This document shows positions 9,891 through 19,067 of a DNA stretch of 64,000 nucleotides, in pieces. The notes under the pieces are model-generated. The model was not told the DNA's origin and ran no database searches. It saw only the letters and a list, made by a program, of their open reading frames with translations. How positions within the stretch are numbered: the stretch's first letter is position 1; each line of letters opens with the position of its first letter. This stretch comes from Flavobacterium succinicans LMG 10402 (lineage in GTDB: Bacteria > Bacteroidota > Bacteroidia > Flavobacteriales > Flavobacteriaceae): assembly GCF_000611675.1 (NCBI RefSeq), contig NZ_JATV01000005.1, positions 1 through 64,000 on the forward strand, written 5' to 3'. Made by a program: the position numbers and the translations under genes.

Positions 9891-9926
9891 AAAAAACGCA
9901 ATTGTCTCTTGATAATTGCGTTTTTT
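9891..9926 (+). terminator. Terminator after tRNA-Arg
   Basis: CGCAATT (9897-9903) pairs with AATTGCG (9914-9920), extended by an A run before and a T run after. It lies 5 bases after the tRNA and just upstream of the pentapeptide-repeat gene. Confidence 0.85.
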
Positions 9927-9949
9927 GCTTTAAAACACTTCCTTTGTGC

Positions 9950-10519
9950 ATGCCAAACTACAATCTAGATCAACATTACCAAAAAATCATTTATAACAGA
10001 GACGAATTAAATCACAATGAATTCGAATGTTGCACGTTTGAAAATTGTGATTTTACGGCTTGCAATTTTATGGATGTTACCTTTATTGATTGTGTGTTTA
10101 CAAAGTGTAATTTTAATGGAGCACACATCAATCACGTGGCATTACGAACCGTTACTTTTAACCATTGTCAAATCAGAGAGGTTAATTTTGCAATGTGCAA
10201 TAAACTAATTTTTGAAGTGCATTTTCAACATTGTGTATTGGACTTTTCAAAGTTTTACACTTTAAAACTAAAAGGAACCACTTTTATGAATTGTAGTTTA
10301 ATTGCAGTAGATTTTATGGCAACTGACTTAACCGAAAGTATTTTTGATAATTGTGACCTGTACCGCGCCGAATTTGACAAAGCTATTGCCAACAAAGCGA
10401 ATTTCAAAACAAGCTATAATTATACTATAGATCCTTCCAAAACCAAACTTAAAAAGGCAACTTTCAGTCTCAACGAAGTAAAAGGCTTACTTTTTAAACA
10501 CGAAATTCTAGTAGATTAA
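9950..10519 (+). CDS. Pentapeptide-repeat protein (Qnr/McbG-like architecture)
   Basis: A 189-residue protein made almost wholly of pentapeptide repeats with Phe or Leu at the central position (CTFENCDFTACNF, FIDCVFTKCNF, SIFDNCDLYRAEF), predicting a right-handed square beta-helix. The C-terminal DPSKTKLKKATFSLNEV tail is common in single-domain members. Some relatives (Qnr, McbG) mimic DNA and protect gyrase; whether this one does is unknown. I chose the ATG at 9950 because an earlier TTG in frame lies inside the tRNA terminator. It ends overlapping the convergent ABC ATPase gene by 4 bases. Cysteine is unusually common. Confidence 0.85.
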   Translation: MPNYNLDQHYQKIIYNRDELNHNEFECCTFENCDFTACNFMDVTFIDCVFTKCNFNGAHINHVALRTVTFNHCQIREVNFAMCNKLIFEVHFQHCVLDFSKFYTLKLKGTTFMNCSLIAVDFMATDLTESIFDNCDLYRAEFDKAIANKANFKTSYNYTIDPSKTKLKKATFSLNEVKGLLFKHEILVD

Positions 10520-11196
10520 CTTTTTATTATTCGACCGTCTTGCATAGTTATTGTTCTATCTGAACGCTCTGCAAAATCATTATCATGCGTTACAATCAAT
10601 AGCGTCTGTTTCTGCTCATGGGTCAATTGCTTAAAAATATCAAACACTAGGTCGCTGTTTTTTTTATCTAAATTTCCTGTAGGTTCATCTCCCATAATGA
10701 TTAAAGGATCATTGATTAACGCTCTCGCTATAGCTACCCTTTGTTTTTGTCCACCGCTCAATTGATTCGGCAACTTCAAAGCATGTTCGTGCATGTCTAA
10801 TGTTTTCAGATGCTCCATTGCACGATGCTCCACTTCCTTTTCAGAAAACTTAGCCAATTTCAATCCCGGAAGCATTACGTTTTTCAGCACATTATATTCA
10901 TTGAGCAAATAATGAAATTGAAAAACAAAGCCGATTTTTTCATTGCGAATCAAAGCCAATTCTTTGTCGGATTTTCCAGTAATCAATTCATTATTCACAA
11001 ACAATTGTCCATCATAATCTGTATCCATGGTCGAAAGCAAATACAACAACGTTGATTTCCCACAGCCTGATTTACCTACAATCGAAACAAACTCGCCATG
11101 ATTGATACTCATATCGATTTCCTTCAACACTTGAAATTTTACAGGATCATAAAAATATTTACTCAATCCGATAGTTTGCAGTACTTTATTTTCCAT
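10516..11196 (-). CDS. ABC transporter ATP-binding protein (LolD/MacB type)
   Basis: A 226-residue ATPase. Seen: Walker A GKSGCGKST (41-49), the Q-loop FVFQFHYLLNEYNV, signature LSGGQKQRVAIARAL (146-160), Walker B LIIMGDEPT and the H-loop VTHD. The family powers lipoprotein release or tripartite efflux from the inner membrane. It is the last gene of the adaptor-permease-ATPase operon, one base after the FtsX-like gene stop, and should form the complex with the two proteins upstream. Confidence 0.93.
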   Translation of the reverse strand: MENKVLQTIGLSKYFYDPVKFQVLKEIDMSINHGEFVSIVGKSGCGKSTLLYLLSTMDTDYDGQLFVNNELITGKSDKELALIRNEKIGFVFQFHYLLNEYNVLKNVMLPGLKLAKFSEKEVEHRAMEHLKTLDMHEHALKLPNQLSGGQKQRVAIARALINDPLIIMGDEPTGNLDKKNSDLVFDIFKQLTHEQKQTLLIVTHDNDFAERSDRTITMQDGRIIKS

Positions 11197-11197
11197 T

Positions 11198-12454
11198 TTA
11201 TTTTCCTCTAATAATTTCTACTGGATCTACTTTGCTGGCTTTTAAAGCAGGAAACAAACCTGCAATAGTCGTGGTGAACAACGCAAATACAATTCCGATG
11301 ATATAATACAAAATATTGAAATTAATTGGATACGTTTTGACGGTTGGCAAAGCCGCAGTTTCAAAAGGAATCACATCAATAATTGAAGTAAAAATAAATC
11401 CAAAAATGAGACCAAAAATACCTCCAGCCAAACCAATAATTATAGATAACGAAACAAAAATCCACTTGACATCATTTCCTGAAAAGCCAGTCGCTTTCAA
11501 AATAGCAATACTGTCCATTTTCTCGTAAATCATCATGTTTAGAATATTGTAAATTCCAAAACCAGCCACTATCAACAATACAATTCCAACGGCATAGGAA
11601 ATTATTGTTCGCACAGAACTTCCGGTCTCAAATTGTGAATTCGCCGTTTGATAATCGATAGTATCCAATTGATACGTCGCTTGCAATTCTTTGGCTACAA
11701 GGGGCGCCGAAGTCATATCAAACAATTTAATCTGAATATCCGTAATGTAATTTGTGGCTTCACCCAACATTTTTTGAGCCGTATCTAAAGAAGTATAAGA
11801 CATAGTATCGTCTATTTCTGCAATACCAATTTGAGAAATCCCGACTACTTTTAAGGTTGCCAAATTCCCTTTGGATGTAGTAACTTTGATTCGGTCTCCA
11901 ACAATTAATAGCATTTTATCCGCCAATCCTTTACCAATAATAATGCTATTGTTTTGCACCAAATCGGTTATCTTTCCTTCGATGATATAATCGCTGGTTT
12001 GAAACAATCTTTCTTCCGCCAAAATAGCTATCCCATTCACCACTCCAGAAATCTCAATAGTTCCCGAATTAAAAAAAACAGGAGCCACTACCTTTGGAGC
12101 AACATCAATGATTCGTTTGTCGTCCTTAAGAGCTTTAATAATTGGAATTCCGTTATATATTGATTTCCCTCTATCTTTAGGTTTGACCGAACGGATAAAG
12201 TTGGTAGTATTTTTATAATGATTTGATAAATCAATCGGTTGATTAGCCGTAGGTTTTATTTCGTTATACAAGCGAACATGAGGTGTTCTATTTAGCATCA
12301 ATCCATCTAATAAATCATTGAGTCCATTCATAAAACTGACCAATGAAATAAACATAGCGATACTAAAGGTAACCCCAATTGCTGCCACAATGGTTTGTTT
12401 TAAGCGGGCACGCAACAAATGCAAAGCGATGTTTAAGATAAGTTTGTAGTTCAT
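11198..12454 (-). CDS. FtsX-like/MacB-type ABC transporter permease
   Basis: A 418-residue inner-membrane protein. It has one N-terminal membrane segment (about 18-45), a large periplasmic MacB_PCD-like domain (about 46-270), and three C-terminal segments forming the FtsX domain (about 280-410; ending FPALKASKVDPVEIIRGK). The 1+3 topology is that of MacB and LolC/E permeases. It overlaps the adaptor gene by one base and precedes the ATPase. The adaptor in the same operon points to efflux, not lipoprotein sorting. Confidence 0.92.
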   Translation of the reverse strand: MNYKLILNIALHLLRARLKQTIVAAIGVTFSIAMFISLVSFMNGLNDLLDGLMLNRTPHVRLYNEIKPTANQPIDLSNHYKNTTNFIRSVKPKDRGKSIYNGIPIIKALKDDKRIIDVAPKVVAPVFFNSGTIEISGVVNGIAILAEERLFQTSDYIIEGKITDLVQNNSIIIGKGLADKMLLIVGDRIKVTTSKGNLATLKVVGISQIGIAEIDDTMSYTSLDTAQKMLGEATNYITDIQIKLFDMTSAPLVAKELQATYQLDTIDYQTANSQFETGSSVRTIISYAVGIVLLIVAGFGIYNILNMMIYEKMDSIAILKATGFSGNDVKWIFVSLSIIIGLAGGIFGLIFGFIFTSIIDVIPFETAALPTVKTYPINFNILYYIIGIVFALFTTTIAGLFPALKASKVDPVEIIRGK

Positions 12455-13548
12455 TAGTTCGGTTTATAAAGCGTTTCGTTGGCTTGTAATCCATCTAAAA
12501 TCTCTACTTTTTTGTAATCACTTAAGCCGACTTTTACTTTTCGTTTTTCATCTTTATTCACTAAAACATACGTACCTTCTATTAGATACTCTTTCGGAAT
12601 AGTGAGTGCCTTTTTTTTGGTTTGAATAACGATATTTGCTTCAGCTGTTAAATTAGGATACAACTTGGGCGGAGCTTTTATGAACTGCGCTTCTATCTTG
12701 AACGTTCTCGAACGCTCATCCATTATGGGATAAATTTTTGAAACTACTGCATCAAAAACAGTTCCTTTATAGCTATCCATAGTAACAACGATATTTTGTC
12801 CCAACACCACTCGAACCATATCGTTTTCATCCACATCTAATTCAAGAATAAAAGTATTGCTTTTCCCAATCGTAGCAATCGGTGTTTGGGGTGTCACCAA
12901 AGTTCCTTCTTTAACCGGCAAGTCGAACAATTGACCGTCAAATTCACTTTTTACAGCAAAATCACTTTGACTTTTTTGGCTAATTTTTAAATTGATAGCA
13001 TTTTTACTTTGGTCATTTTGCAATTGACTTTTGAATTGTGCCAATTGTTTTTGAGCCATTTCAAAATTACTTTTCGAGCTTTTATAGGTTTGCACTACCC
13101 TATCAAAATCAATTTGAGAAATTCCTTCATACAGCAATGCTTTTTGATTCCTGTGATAAATAGATTCATCCAAAAGTAGTTTGTCTTTCGCCGCCAAAAC
13201 TTTCAACTCTAATTCGGCAATTTTATCTTGAATGTAACGACTATCTTTTTTGCTCAATTCATACGCCAATAAAGCGTTTTGAGTATTCAAATCAGCTTTG
13301 TCGCTATCTAACTCAAACAATAATTGTCCTTTGCTGATTTTTTGACCAACTACCACTTTTGTTTTTTTCAAAATTCCACTTACTGTAGGATAAACAATGT
13401 ATTGGTCCTTGGCTTTTATTACGCCAGAAGCATAAACACTTTCGGTAATATCGCTTATGGTAGGTTGAATTTCTTGAGATTCTTTTTTGGAACAATTTAC
13501 GAGAAGTATCGAAAAAAAGGACACTACTACAACTACTTGTGAACGCAT
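12454..13548 (-). CDS. HlyD/MacA-like periplasmic adaptor lipoprotein
   Basis: A 364-residue membrane-fusion protein. Seen: a signal peptide with lipobox LLVNC (Cys about 19), a biotinyl-lipoyl-like half motif (YVIYPTVSGILKKTKVVVGQKISKGQLLF), a coiled-coil hairpin (about 80-190), the second lipoyl half (SEFDGQLFDLPVKEGTLV) and beta-barrel/membrane-proximal domains. It links an ABC permease to an outer-membrane channel, and no TolC homologue lies in this window. It is the first gene of the three-gene exporter operon. The substrate is not evident. Confidence 0.9.
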   Translation of the reverse strand: MRSQVVVVVSFFSILLVNCSKKESQEIQPTISDITESVYASGVIKAKDQYIVYPTVSGILKKTKVVVGQKISKGQLLFELDSDKADLNTQNALLAYELSKKDSRYIQDKIAELELKVLAAKDKLLLDESIYHRNQKALLYEGISQIDFDRVVQTYKSSKSNFEMAQKQLAQFKSQLQNDQSKNAINLKISQKSQSDFAVKSEFDGQLFDLPVKEGTLVTPQTPIATIGKSNTFILELDVDENDMVRVVLGQNIVVTMDSYKGTVFDAVVSKIYPIMDERSRTFKIEAQFIKAPPKLYPNLTAEANIVIQTKKKALTIPKEYLIEGTYVLVNKDEKRKVKVGLSDYKKVEILDGLQANETLYKPN

Positions 13549-13647
13549 GGTATTTTGTTTATTAAGAAGAAAGTTACCCTATAAATATAAGGTTTTCTAG
13601 GTAGTATTTTATTATAATATAAAACAAATTAGTGATAAAAACTCCTT

Positions 13648-14145
13648 CTATATGGCTCGCTCCATCACATAATCTTCCATCAAGTAACCATGTTCTAGCT
13701 CGATATTTACCTCACTAATGATAGAAAAACCCATTCTTTCATAAAAAGCAATCGCTTTATTAAAGCGATTGACATTCAGACACAAGGTAAGAGAACCTTG
13801 CTTTCTCGCTTCAGTGGCGATATAATCTATAAGTACTTTACCTACTCCTTTACATTGGGCGGAAGGAAGTATATAAATTTTATGAATTTTAGTTTGTTTT
13901 TGATGGTCGTAATTCCATTCAAAAGAAGCAAAACCTAAGGTTTGATTTCCTTCATTTGCCAAAACAAAATGATGTCCTCTTTGTGACACACTTTCCTTTA
14001 ATGCTGTATCATTATAAAAGGCACCCAACATATAATCTAACTGAGATTTTGACAAAATTTCACCATAAGCTATTGGCCATGTTTCGTAGGCAATAGAACG
14101 TATCGTAGCAAAATCGGTTGCTGTTGCTGGGAGAACTGTAATCAT
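13648..14145 (-). CDS. GNAT-family N-acetyltransferase
   Basis: A 165-residue single-domain acetyltransferase. Seen: the acetyl-CoA binding motif A region (HKIYILPSAQCKGVGKVLIDYI, where Q/R-x-x-G-x-G/A corresponds to QCKGVGK) and the C-terminal LNVNRFNKAIAFYERMGF. Such proteins acetylate small molecules or protein N termini, and the substrate cannot be told from sequence. It stands between the exporter operon and miaE on the same strand but with gaps of 50-100 bases. Confidence 0.88.
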   Translation of the reverse strand: MITVLPATATDFATIRSIAYETWPIAYGEILSKSQLDYMLGAFYNDTALKESVSQRGHHFVLANEGNQTLGFASFEWNYDHQKQTKIHKIYILPSAQCKGVGKVLIDYIATEARKQGSLTLCLNVNRFNKAIAFYERMGFSIISEVNIELEHGYLMEDYVMERAI

Positions 14146-14195
14146 AAACGAGTAAATTGGAATTAGACTTAAAAATGGCTGCTATTATTTAAAAA

Positions 14196-14789
14196 TTAAC
14201 CATGAATGGTTTCGTTCTTTCCATAATTTGAGATGACAGATTCTTCAAAAGCCAACCATTCTCTCCAACGTTTCTCAACATCAATTCCGACTCCGTATTT
14301 TCTAGCATAGGTAATAAAAGTAGTGTAATGTCCCGCTTCACTTTCCATCAAATCACGATAAAAAGAAGCTAATTCTTCGTCTTGAATGTTTTCTGAAAGC
14401 ACTTTAAATCGCTCACAGCTTCTTGCTTCAATCATGGCAGAAAACAATAATCGCTCGACTAAACCAGAAACGCGACTACCATCTATGCTCTTTTTCATGT
14501 AAGCATACAGTTCATTAACATAATCATCCTTGCGCTCTCTACCTAGTTTTAATCCTCTTTTAATGATAATGTTATGGACTTGCTCAAAGTGGTCAATTTC
14601 TTCTTTGGCTAATGCTAATAAGTCTTGAACCAAATCTTGATGCTCAGAGTTATTCGTTATAATCGTAATAGCATTTGTAGCCGCTTTTTGCTCGCACCAA
14701 GCATGATCCGTTAAAATTTCTTCAATATTTTTCTCAACAATATTTACCCATCTCGGGTCAGTTGGTAATTGTAAACGTAATACTCCCAT
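14196..14789 (-). CDS. miaE: tRNA-(ms2io6A)-hydroxylase-like protein (MiaE family)
   Basis: A 197-residue ferritin-like di-iron protein resembling MiaE, which hydroxylates the isopentenyl group on tRNA position 37. Seen: E-x-x-H type metal-ligand motifs in LAKEEIDHFEQVH, LFSAMIEARSCERF and LMESEAGHYTTF, spaced as in a four-helix bundle. The N-terminal ILTDHAWCEQKAA also fits the family. The length is normal for it. No other tRNA-modification gene is close. Co-transcription with glyA is unlikely because a hairpin separates them. Confidence 0.87.
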   Translation of the reverse strand: MGVLRLQLPTDPRWVNIVEKNIEEILTDHAWCEQKAATNAITIITNNSEHQDLVQDLLALAKEEIDHFEQVHNIIIKRGLKLGRERKDDYVNELYAYMKKSIDGSRVSGLVERLLFSAMIEARSCERFKVLSENIQDEELASFYRDLMESEAGHYTTFITYARKYGVGIDVEKRWREWLAFEESVISNYGKNETIHG

Positions 14790-14852
14790 TATTTTATAAA
14801 TTAAAAGTTTAAAAATTGTTTAAAGAGTTAAAAGTTGTATTAAAAATGAAAA

Positions 14853-14904
14853 AAAGTTTAAAGTTTTGAAATGCTTTTAAACATCAACAAAACCTTAAAC
14901 CTTT
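14853..14904. repeat. AT-rich hairpin repeat between glyA and miaE
   Basis: The left arm (14853-14867, AAAGTTTAAAGTTTT) pairs with the right arm (14889-14904) through A-T and G-U pairs. The motif AACCTTAAACCTT in the right arm recurs in the argC-argD spacer at 22499-22511. On the minus strand the hairpin is followed by a T run, so it may act as the glyA terminator. Confidence 0.5.
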
Positions 14905-14929
14905 AAATTTTAAATTTTTAAACAAAAAT

Positions 14930-16204
14930 TTAGAATACAAAAATTGCTCTTTCACTCATCATTTCATTGACTTGAGCAGCCACTTCTTCTATAACATCCT
15001 CGTTTGTATGATCCATTAATACTTTATCAATCATAGCAACAATAGTTTCCATATCTTCTTCAACTAAACCACGAGTTGTAATAGCTGCAGTACCTACACG
15101 GATACCTGAAGTTACAAAAGGAGATTTATCATCAAATGGAACCATATTTTTATTAACGGTTATTTCAGCTTTTACTAATGCATTTTCTGCGTCTTTTCCT
15201 GAAATATTTTTATTTCTTAAGTCAATCAACATCATGTGATTGTCTGTTCCTCCAGAAATGATTTCGTATCCTCTAGCAACAAATGCCTCAGCCATAGCTT
15301 TTGCATTTTTCTGCAATTGCATAGCATAAGTAAAGAACTCATCTTGTAAAGCTTCACCAAATGCAACTGCTTTAGCAGCAATAATATGCATTAATGGTCC
15401 ACCTTGATTACCAGGAAAAACAGCTAAGTCTAATAATGAAGACATCATACGAATTTCACCTTTTGGTGTTTTGTGTCCCCAAGGGTTTTCGAAATCTTTA
15501 CCCATCATAATCAAACCACCACGTGGTCCACGAAGTGTTTTGTGAGTAGTCGTTGTTACAATATGACAATGAGGAATAGGATCATTCATTAAACCTTTAG
15601 CAATCAAACCAGCAGGATGAGAAATATCAGCCATCAAAATTGCACCAACACTATCAGCAATTTGTCTAAAACGAGCAAAATCCATATCACGAGAATAAGC
15701 AGATGCTCCAGCGATGATTAATTTAGGCTGCTCTTTCGTAGCAATTTCTTGAATTTTATCGTAATTCAAACGACCAGTTTCCTTATCTACCCCATAAAAA
15801 ACTGGATTGTACAAACGTCCAGAGAAATTTACTGGAGAACCATGTGTTAAATGCCCACCATGAGACAAATCAAAACCTAAAATTGTATCTCCAGGTTTCA
15901 AACAAGCATGATACACTGCTGTATTGGCTTGAGAGCCTGAGTGAGGTTGAACATTAGCATATTCAGCACCAAACAAAGCTTTTGCTCTATCGATAGCAAT
16001 TTGCTCCACAACATCTACTACTTCACAACCACCGTAGTATCTTTTGCCAGGATATCCTTCTGCATATTTATTGGTTAAAACAGAACCTGCTGCCTCTAAA
16101 ACTTCATCACTTACGAAGTTTTCTGAAGCAATTAGCTCTAATCCGTGTATTTGTCTCTCTTGTTCTTCAAGAATTAGGTCAAAAATTTGTTCGTCGCGTT
16201 GCAT
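14930..16204 (-). CDS. glyA: Serine hydroxymethyltransferase
   Basis: A 424-residue PLP enzyme that interconverts serine and glycine while charging tetrahydrofolate with a one-carbon unit in the cytoplasm. Seen: LIASENFVS near the N terminus, [32 protein letters not shown] and the PLP-lysine motif [14 protein letters not shown]. The length and motif order are as usual. The C terminus is [13 protein letters not shown]. It is divergent from fahA. Confidence 0.97.
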   Translation of the reverse strand: MQRDEQIFDLILEEQERQIHGLELIASENFVSDEVLEAAGSVLTNKYAEGYPGKRYYGGCEVVDVVEQIAIDRAKALFGAEYANVQPHSGSQANTAVYHACLKPGDTILGFDLSHGGHLTHGSPVNFSGRLYNPVFYGVDKETGRLNYDKIQEIATKEQPKLIIAGASAYSRDMDFARFRQIADSVGAILMADISHPAGLIAKGLMNDPIPHCHIVTTTTHKTLRGPRGGLIMMGKDFENPWGHKTPKGEIRMMSSLLDLAVFPGNQGGPLMHIIAAKAVAFGEALQDEFFTYAMQLQKNAKAMAEAFVARGYEIISGGTDNHMMLIDLRNKNISGKDAENALVKAEITVNKNMVPFDDKSPFVTSGIRVGTAAITTRGLVEEDMETIVAMIDKVLMDHTNEDVIEEVAAQVNEMMSERAIFVF

Positions 16205-16230
16205 TTTTTTGTTTTTCGTTAATTATGGCG

Positions 16231-16238
16231 CAAAAATA
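16231..16238 (-). promoter_or_regulatory. Probable -7 box of glyA
   Basis: On the minus strand this reads TATTTTTG, a match to TAnnTTTG, 27 bases upstream of the glyA start. No clear TTG at -33 was seen, so confidence is moderate. Confidence 0.45.
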
Positions 16239-16311
16239 CAAAAAAACGTTTGGTTACATCTTAGATTATAATATATTTGGTGTGTAATTTTCAACAAATA
16301 ATTAACACATT

Positions 16312-17595
16312 ATGCCAATACTAGCAAATAACCCAAATAGAAAATCATGGCTTGAAGTTGCTTCAGATAGTGATTTTCCCATTCAAAACATTCCATTTGG
16401 AGTGTTTCTTACCAAAGAGAATATCGTAACTGTGGGTACGCGTATTGGTAATTACGCCATTGATTTAGGCGCTTTACAACAACTCAATTATTTTGAAGGT
16501 ATCGAATTAACTGACGATATGTTCATGCAAGATACACTGAACGATTTTATCTCTGATGGAAAAAAAACATGGCGTTTAGTTCGTAACAGAATTGCAGAGA
16601 TTTTTGACGCAACCAATCCTAAATTACGCGATAACGAAAAACATAAAGACATCGTTATTTTTAATGTTGATGAAGTTGAAATGCAGCTCCCTGTATTAAT
16701 TGGTGATTATACCGATTTCTATTCTAGCAAAGAACACGCCACCAATGTAGGCAAAATGTTTCGTGACCCAGAAAATGCTTTACTTCCAAATTGGCTACAC
16801 ATACCAGTAGGATATCACGGTAGAAGTTCAACCATTATTCCTTCTGGCATTCCAGTACATCGCCCCATGGGACAAACTTTACCAAATGGCGAAACAACAC
16901 CTGTATTTGGCCCTTCTCGTTTGGTAGATTTTGAATTAGAGACCGCTTTTATCACCACAGATGCCAATATCATGGGTGAAAACATCCCTGTTTATGAAGC
17001 CGAAGACTATATTTTCGGAATGGTTTTGCTAAACGACTGGAGCGCTAGAGACATTCAAAAATGGGAATATGTTCCATTAGGCCCTTTTCTAGCTAAGAAT
17101 TTTGCTTCCTCCATATCACCTTGGATCATCACTCTTGATGCTTTGGAACCTTTTAGAACCAAAGGCCCAAAACAAAGTCCAGCGCCACTTCCCTATTTAC
17201 AATCAAAAGGGAAACATGCTTTCGATATCAACCTTGAAGTTTCAATAACACCCAAAAATGGAGTGCCAAATATAGTTTCACACACTAATTTCAAATACAT
17301 GTATTGGTCAATGTGCCAGCAACTAGCACATCATACATCTAATGGTTGTAGAGTTAATTCTGGGGACATGATGGGATCAGGAACCATCTCTGGACCAACT
17401 CCTGATAGTTTTGGTTCCATGCTTGAATTGACTTGGGGAGGAAAAGATCCTATCCAGATGAATGATGGAAGCGAAAGAAAATTTATCAATGATTTTGACA
17501 CAGTAACAATCAAAGGATACAGTAAAAACAATGAAGTCCGAATAGGCTTTGGAGAAGTTTCCAACCAATTGCTACCTCCATTTGTTCGTAAATAA
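16312..17595 (+). CDS. fahA: Fumarylacetoacetase
   Basis: A 427-residue enzyme that splits fumarylacetoacetate into fumarate and acetoacetate, the last step of tyrosine breakdown. Seen: the N-terminal SH3-like part (SWLEVASDSDFPIQNIPFG), active-site motifs DFYSSKEHATNVGKMFRD and PVGYHGRSSTIIPSG, the metal-binding LVDFELETAF and LLNDWSARDIQKWE. The length matches the family. No other tyrosine-degradation gene is in the window. A terminator hairpin follows at 17618. Confidence 0.96.
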   Translation: MPILANNPNRKSWLEVASDSDFPIQNIPFGVFLTKENIVTVGTRIGNYAIDLGALQQLNYFEGIELTDDMFMQDTLNDFISDGKKTWRLVRNRIAEIFDATNPKLRDNEKHKDIVIFNVDEVEMQLPVLIGDYTDFYSSKEHATNVGKMFRDPENALLPNWLHIPVGYHGRSSTIIPSGIPVHRPMGQTLPNGETTPVFGPSRLVDFELETAFITTDANIMGENIPVYEAEDYIFGMVLLNDWSARDIQKWEYVPLGPFLAKNFASSISPWIITLDALEPFRTKGPKQSPAPLPYLQSKGKHAFDINLEVSITPKNGVPNIVSHTNFKYMYWSMCQQLAHHTSNGCRVNSGDMMGSGTISGPTPDSFGSMLELTWGGKDPIQMNDGSERKFINDFDTVTIKGYSKNNEVRIGFGEVSNQLLPPFVRK

Positions 17596-17617
17596 TTGAA
17601 TGTTATTTCAAAATATT

Positions 17618-17650
17618 AAATCCGTCAAAATTACTTGTCGGATTTTTTTT
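17618..17650 (+). terminator. Terminator after fahA
   Basis: AAATCCG (17618-17624) pairs with CGGATTT (17639-17645) and a run of nine T follows. It lies 22 bases after the fahA stop codon. Confidence 0.75.
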
Positions 17651-17718
17651 TGGCATTATCTTTGGCCTGTCCAAAAACAACAAAATCAAACCTTAACCTT
17701 TTGAAATTTCATTTAAGC

Positions 17719-18900
17719 ATGAAGAAAATTACTCTTTTTATCGCACTAGTTGCGTTCGTCGCGAGCTGTGGCGTAAAACAAACCCAACAGCTAGTAAACA
17801 CTGGCAATTATGACGAAGCTATCAATAACGCCTTATCCAACTTAAGAACCAACAAAGACAAAAAAGGGAAACAAGATTACATCTACCTACTCGAAGAAGC
17901 CTTTGCAAAAGCAAAAGAAAGAGATTTGAACAACATTCAGATGCTAAACATTGAATCAAATCCGAATCAAATCGAAAAATTGTACAACTACTACGTTCAA
18001 TTAAACGATCGACAAGAAAAAATAAAACCCGTACTTCCTTTGTTTTTAATAAAAGAAGGTCGCAATGCTATTTTTCCTTTTGACAATTACAACAATCAAA
18101 TTGTTTCGAGTAAAAATGCTTTAGCTGAATATTTATACAAAAAAGCGCTACAATTGATAAAAACCAATACCAAAGCGAACTTCAGAAACGCTTTTGAAGA
18201 ATTGACCTATCTCAACAAAATTAGCCCTAATTACAGAGAAGTAAATCGATTATTAGACGAAGCCAAATTCAAAGGAACCGATTTTGTTTTGGTAAAAACG
18301 AAAAACGAAACCAACATGGTAATCCCAGAGCAGTTGCAGACCGATTTGCTGGACTTTAGTACTTACCAATTAAATAATCCTTGGATTGTGTATCACAGCA
18401 CACCACAAAAAGGAAACAAATATGACTACAGTATGAATATTCTTTTCAGAAATATTTCCGTATCGCCTGAACAAATAAAAGAACGTGAATTTGTAAAAGA
18501 ACGCGATATAAAAGACGGTTATAAGAAAGTAGTCGATGCCAACGGAAAAGTGGTACTAGACGACAAAGGAAAAGAAGTTTTGGTGGACAACCTTAGGAAA
18601 GTCTCAATACAGATTTATGAATTTCGTCAATTTAAATCCTGTCAAGTGACCGCAAAAGTTGACTTTATCAACACCAAAAACAATCAATTGATGCAGTCTT
18701 ACCCTATCACAAGCGAGTTTGTTTTCGAAAATATTTATGCTACTTACAAAGGAGACAGAAGAGCTACGGATGAAAATTACTTCGCCACATTTGATCGTAG
18801 AGCCGTTGCTTTTCCATCAACAGAGCAAATGATCTTCGATACAGGAGAAGATTTAAAGTCAAAAATCAAAAATGTAATGAATACCAACCGCTTCGAGTAA
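17719..18900 (+). CDS. Hypothetical lipoprotein, about 393 aa
   Basis: I do not recognise the family. The ATG at 17719 gives a clean lipoprotein signal: MKKITLFIALVAFVASC with lipobox VASC and Cys17. An upstream in-frame ATG would overlap the fahA terminator and was rejected. The N-terminal third is helical with repeat-like spacing (YDEAINNALSNLR, KKGKQDYIYLLEEAF), which suggests a TPR-like region. The C-terminal half is mixed, with a charged Lys/Glu/Asp segment near residues 255-300 (KEREFVKERDIKDGYKKV). It is probably anchored in the periplasm or outer membrane. It is a single gene followed by a terminator. Confidence 0.8.
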   Translation: MKKITLFIALVAFVASCGVKQTQQLVNTGNYDEAINNALSNLRTNKDKKGKQDYIYLLEEAFAKAKERDLNNIQMLNIESNPNQIEKLYNYYVQLNDRQEKIKPVLPLFLIKEGRNAIFPFDNYNNQIVSSKNALAEYLYKKALQLIKTNTKANFRNAFEELTYLNKISPNYREVNRLLDEAKFKGTDFVLVKTKNETNMVIPEQLQTDLLDFSTYQLNNPWIVYHSTPQKGNKYDYSMNILFRNISVSPEQIKEREFVKERDIKDGYKKVVDANGKVVLDDKGKEVLVDNLRKVSIQIYEFRQFKSCQVTAKVDFINTKNNQLMQSYPITSEFVFENIYATYKGDRRATDENYFATFDRRAVAFPSTEQMIFDTGEDLKSKIKNVMNTNRFE

Positions 18901-18944
18901 AAAAGAAGCTATCCATAAAAAACAATTATTCCCCTTATCGGGCT

Positions 18945-18981
18945 AAAAAAAGTGATTTTGACTTTCAAAATCACTTTTTTT
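18945..18981 (+). terminator. Terminator between the lipoprotein gene and the arg leader
   Basis: AAGTGATTTTG and its complement form a stem of at least 15 bp (18946-18960 with 18966-18980) with a 5-base loop, closed by A and T runs. It insulates the arginine cluster from upstream transcription. Confidence 0.88.
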
Positions 18982-19028
18982 GCTTTTAAAAATAAATTTT
19001 ATTTAATTTTAACAATTTAAAATAAAAT

Positions 19029-19062
19029 TTGATTTTTTATAAAAATTATTATCGTAAATTTG
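19029..19062 (+). promoter_or_regulatory. Predicted promoter of the arginine-proline cluster
   Basis: TAAATTTG at 19055-19062 fits the TAnnTTTG -7 box. A TTG at 19029-19031 lies 23 bases upstream, a slightly long spacing. With the usual start about 5-8 bases after the box, the transcript would begin almost at the ATG of the small ORF at 19068, leaving about 320 bases of leader before the GNAT gene. Confidence 0.6.
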
Positions 19063-19067
19063 CACCG

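Noticed and set aside
17635-17718. An upstream in-frame start that would lengthen the lipoprotein by 28 residues.
   Set aside because: It would overlap the fahA terminator and bury the lipoprotein signal peptide inside the protein.
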